Made by a program: the position numbers and the translations under genes. The notes under the pieces are model-generated. The model saw nothing but the letters and a program-made list of their open reading frames with translations. It was not told the origin of the DNA and searched no databases. This document shows, piece after piece, positions 14,346 to 14,570 of a stretch of 14,570 nucleotides of DNA (position 1 is its first letter; every line of letters begins with the position of its first letter). Source of the stretch: an uncultured Veillonellaceae bacterium (GTDB lineage Bacteria > Bacillota > Negativicutes > Veillonellales > Negativicoccaceae). The stretch spans positions 1 to 14,570 of the forward strand of contig CAMYCX010000026.1 in NCBI GenBank assembly GCA_947254705.1, written 5' to 3'.

Positions 14346-14570
14346 ATGTTAACACCGATGGATATTCACAACAAAACATTCACGAAAGGATTGCGCGGAT
14401 ACGTGGCGGAAGAAGTGGATCAATTTCTGGAAGAAGTTGTCAACGACTACGAAAAAGTGTATCGCGAGCATCGTGAAATGGAAGAAGAAATGGACTTGTT
14501 GCGCAGCAAGCTGAAAAACTATGAAACCATGGAAACGACCATGACATCGACCTTGATGATGGCACAGGAA
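14346..14570 (+). CDS. divIVA: DivIVA domain cell division protein, N-terminal part (partial at window edge)
   Basis: The first 75 residues of a DivIVA-type protein are visible before the window ends. The opening MLTPMDIHNKTF followed by RGYVAEEVDQFLEEVVNDYE is the conserved membrane-binding and lipid-tip domain of DivIVA/GpsB, and the following Glu-rich stretch (EHREMEEEMDLLRSKLKNYE) is the start of the coiled coil. DivIVA oligomerises at curved membranes at poles and septa and recruits partner proteins. A full AAAAGGAGG lies about 7 bases before the ATG. The adjacency to ylmH and sepF supports DivIVA over the shorter GpsB. Confidence 0.95.
   Translation, partial: MLTPMDIHNKTFTKGLRGYVAEEVDQFLEEVVNDYEKVYREHREMEEEMDLLRSKLKNYETMETTMTSTLMMAQE

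Overview
The window reads as core chromosome of a fairly GC-rich member of the Bacillota. The order yggS/ylmE - sepF - ylmH - divIVA at the right end is the Gram-positive division cluster, and ribosome binding sites are strong AGGAGG types. A Negativicute such as a Veillonellales genus fits the base composition and protein flavour, but this is inference; no lineage marker (16S rRNA, LPS genes) is present. I see no phage, transposase, CRISPR array, rRNA or tRNA gene.

Layout. (1) Bases 1-631, minus strand: the N-terminal 210 residues of a DEAD-box RNA helicase, running off the left edge. (2) A divergent promoter region, then on the plus strand an unrecognised secreted protein and the sbcD-sbcC nuclease pair (ATGA overlap). 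(3) A new promoter at about 5565-5593 leads into a 33-codon ORF containing a strong two-tier hairpin. This ORF overlaps the start of tcdA, which is followed by a cyclophilin, a C39-like papain-fold protein and cysK, all tightly packed or overlapping. (4) A possible 41-residue membrane peptide, then a DUF1624-type multi-pass membrane protein, closed by a perfect bidirectional terminator at 9360-9401. (5) Minus strand: an M18 aminopeptidase with its own promoter, preceded by a TSUP (TauE/SafE) permease. (6) Divergent from the permease, msrB with its own promoter. (7) A near-consensus promoter (TTGTCA-N17-TATAAT) drives yggS, sepF, ylmH and the start of divIVA, which runs off the right edge.

Functionally this is housekeeping: RNA remodelling, DNA end and hairpin processing (SbcCD), tRNA ct6A formation (TcdA), protein folding, cysteine synthesis, peptide turnover, methionine sulfoxide repair, PLP homeostasis and Z-ring/polar division functions. 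I did not find a convincing new multi-gene system. The least explained parts are the hairpin-bearing ORF before tcdA, the small membrane ORF after cysK, the C39-like protein inside the tcdA-cysK unit, the orphan secreted protein before sbcD, and a 23-codon ORF bridging sepF and ylmH where ylmG would usually lie. There is no gene-free stretch longer than about 150 bases.
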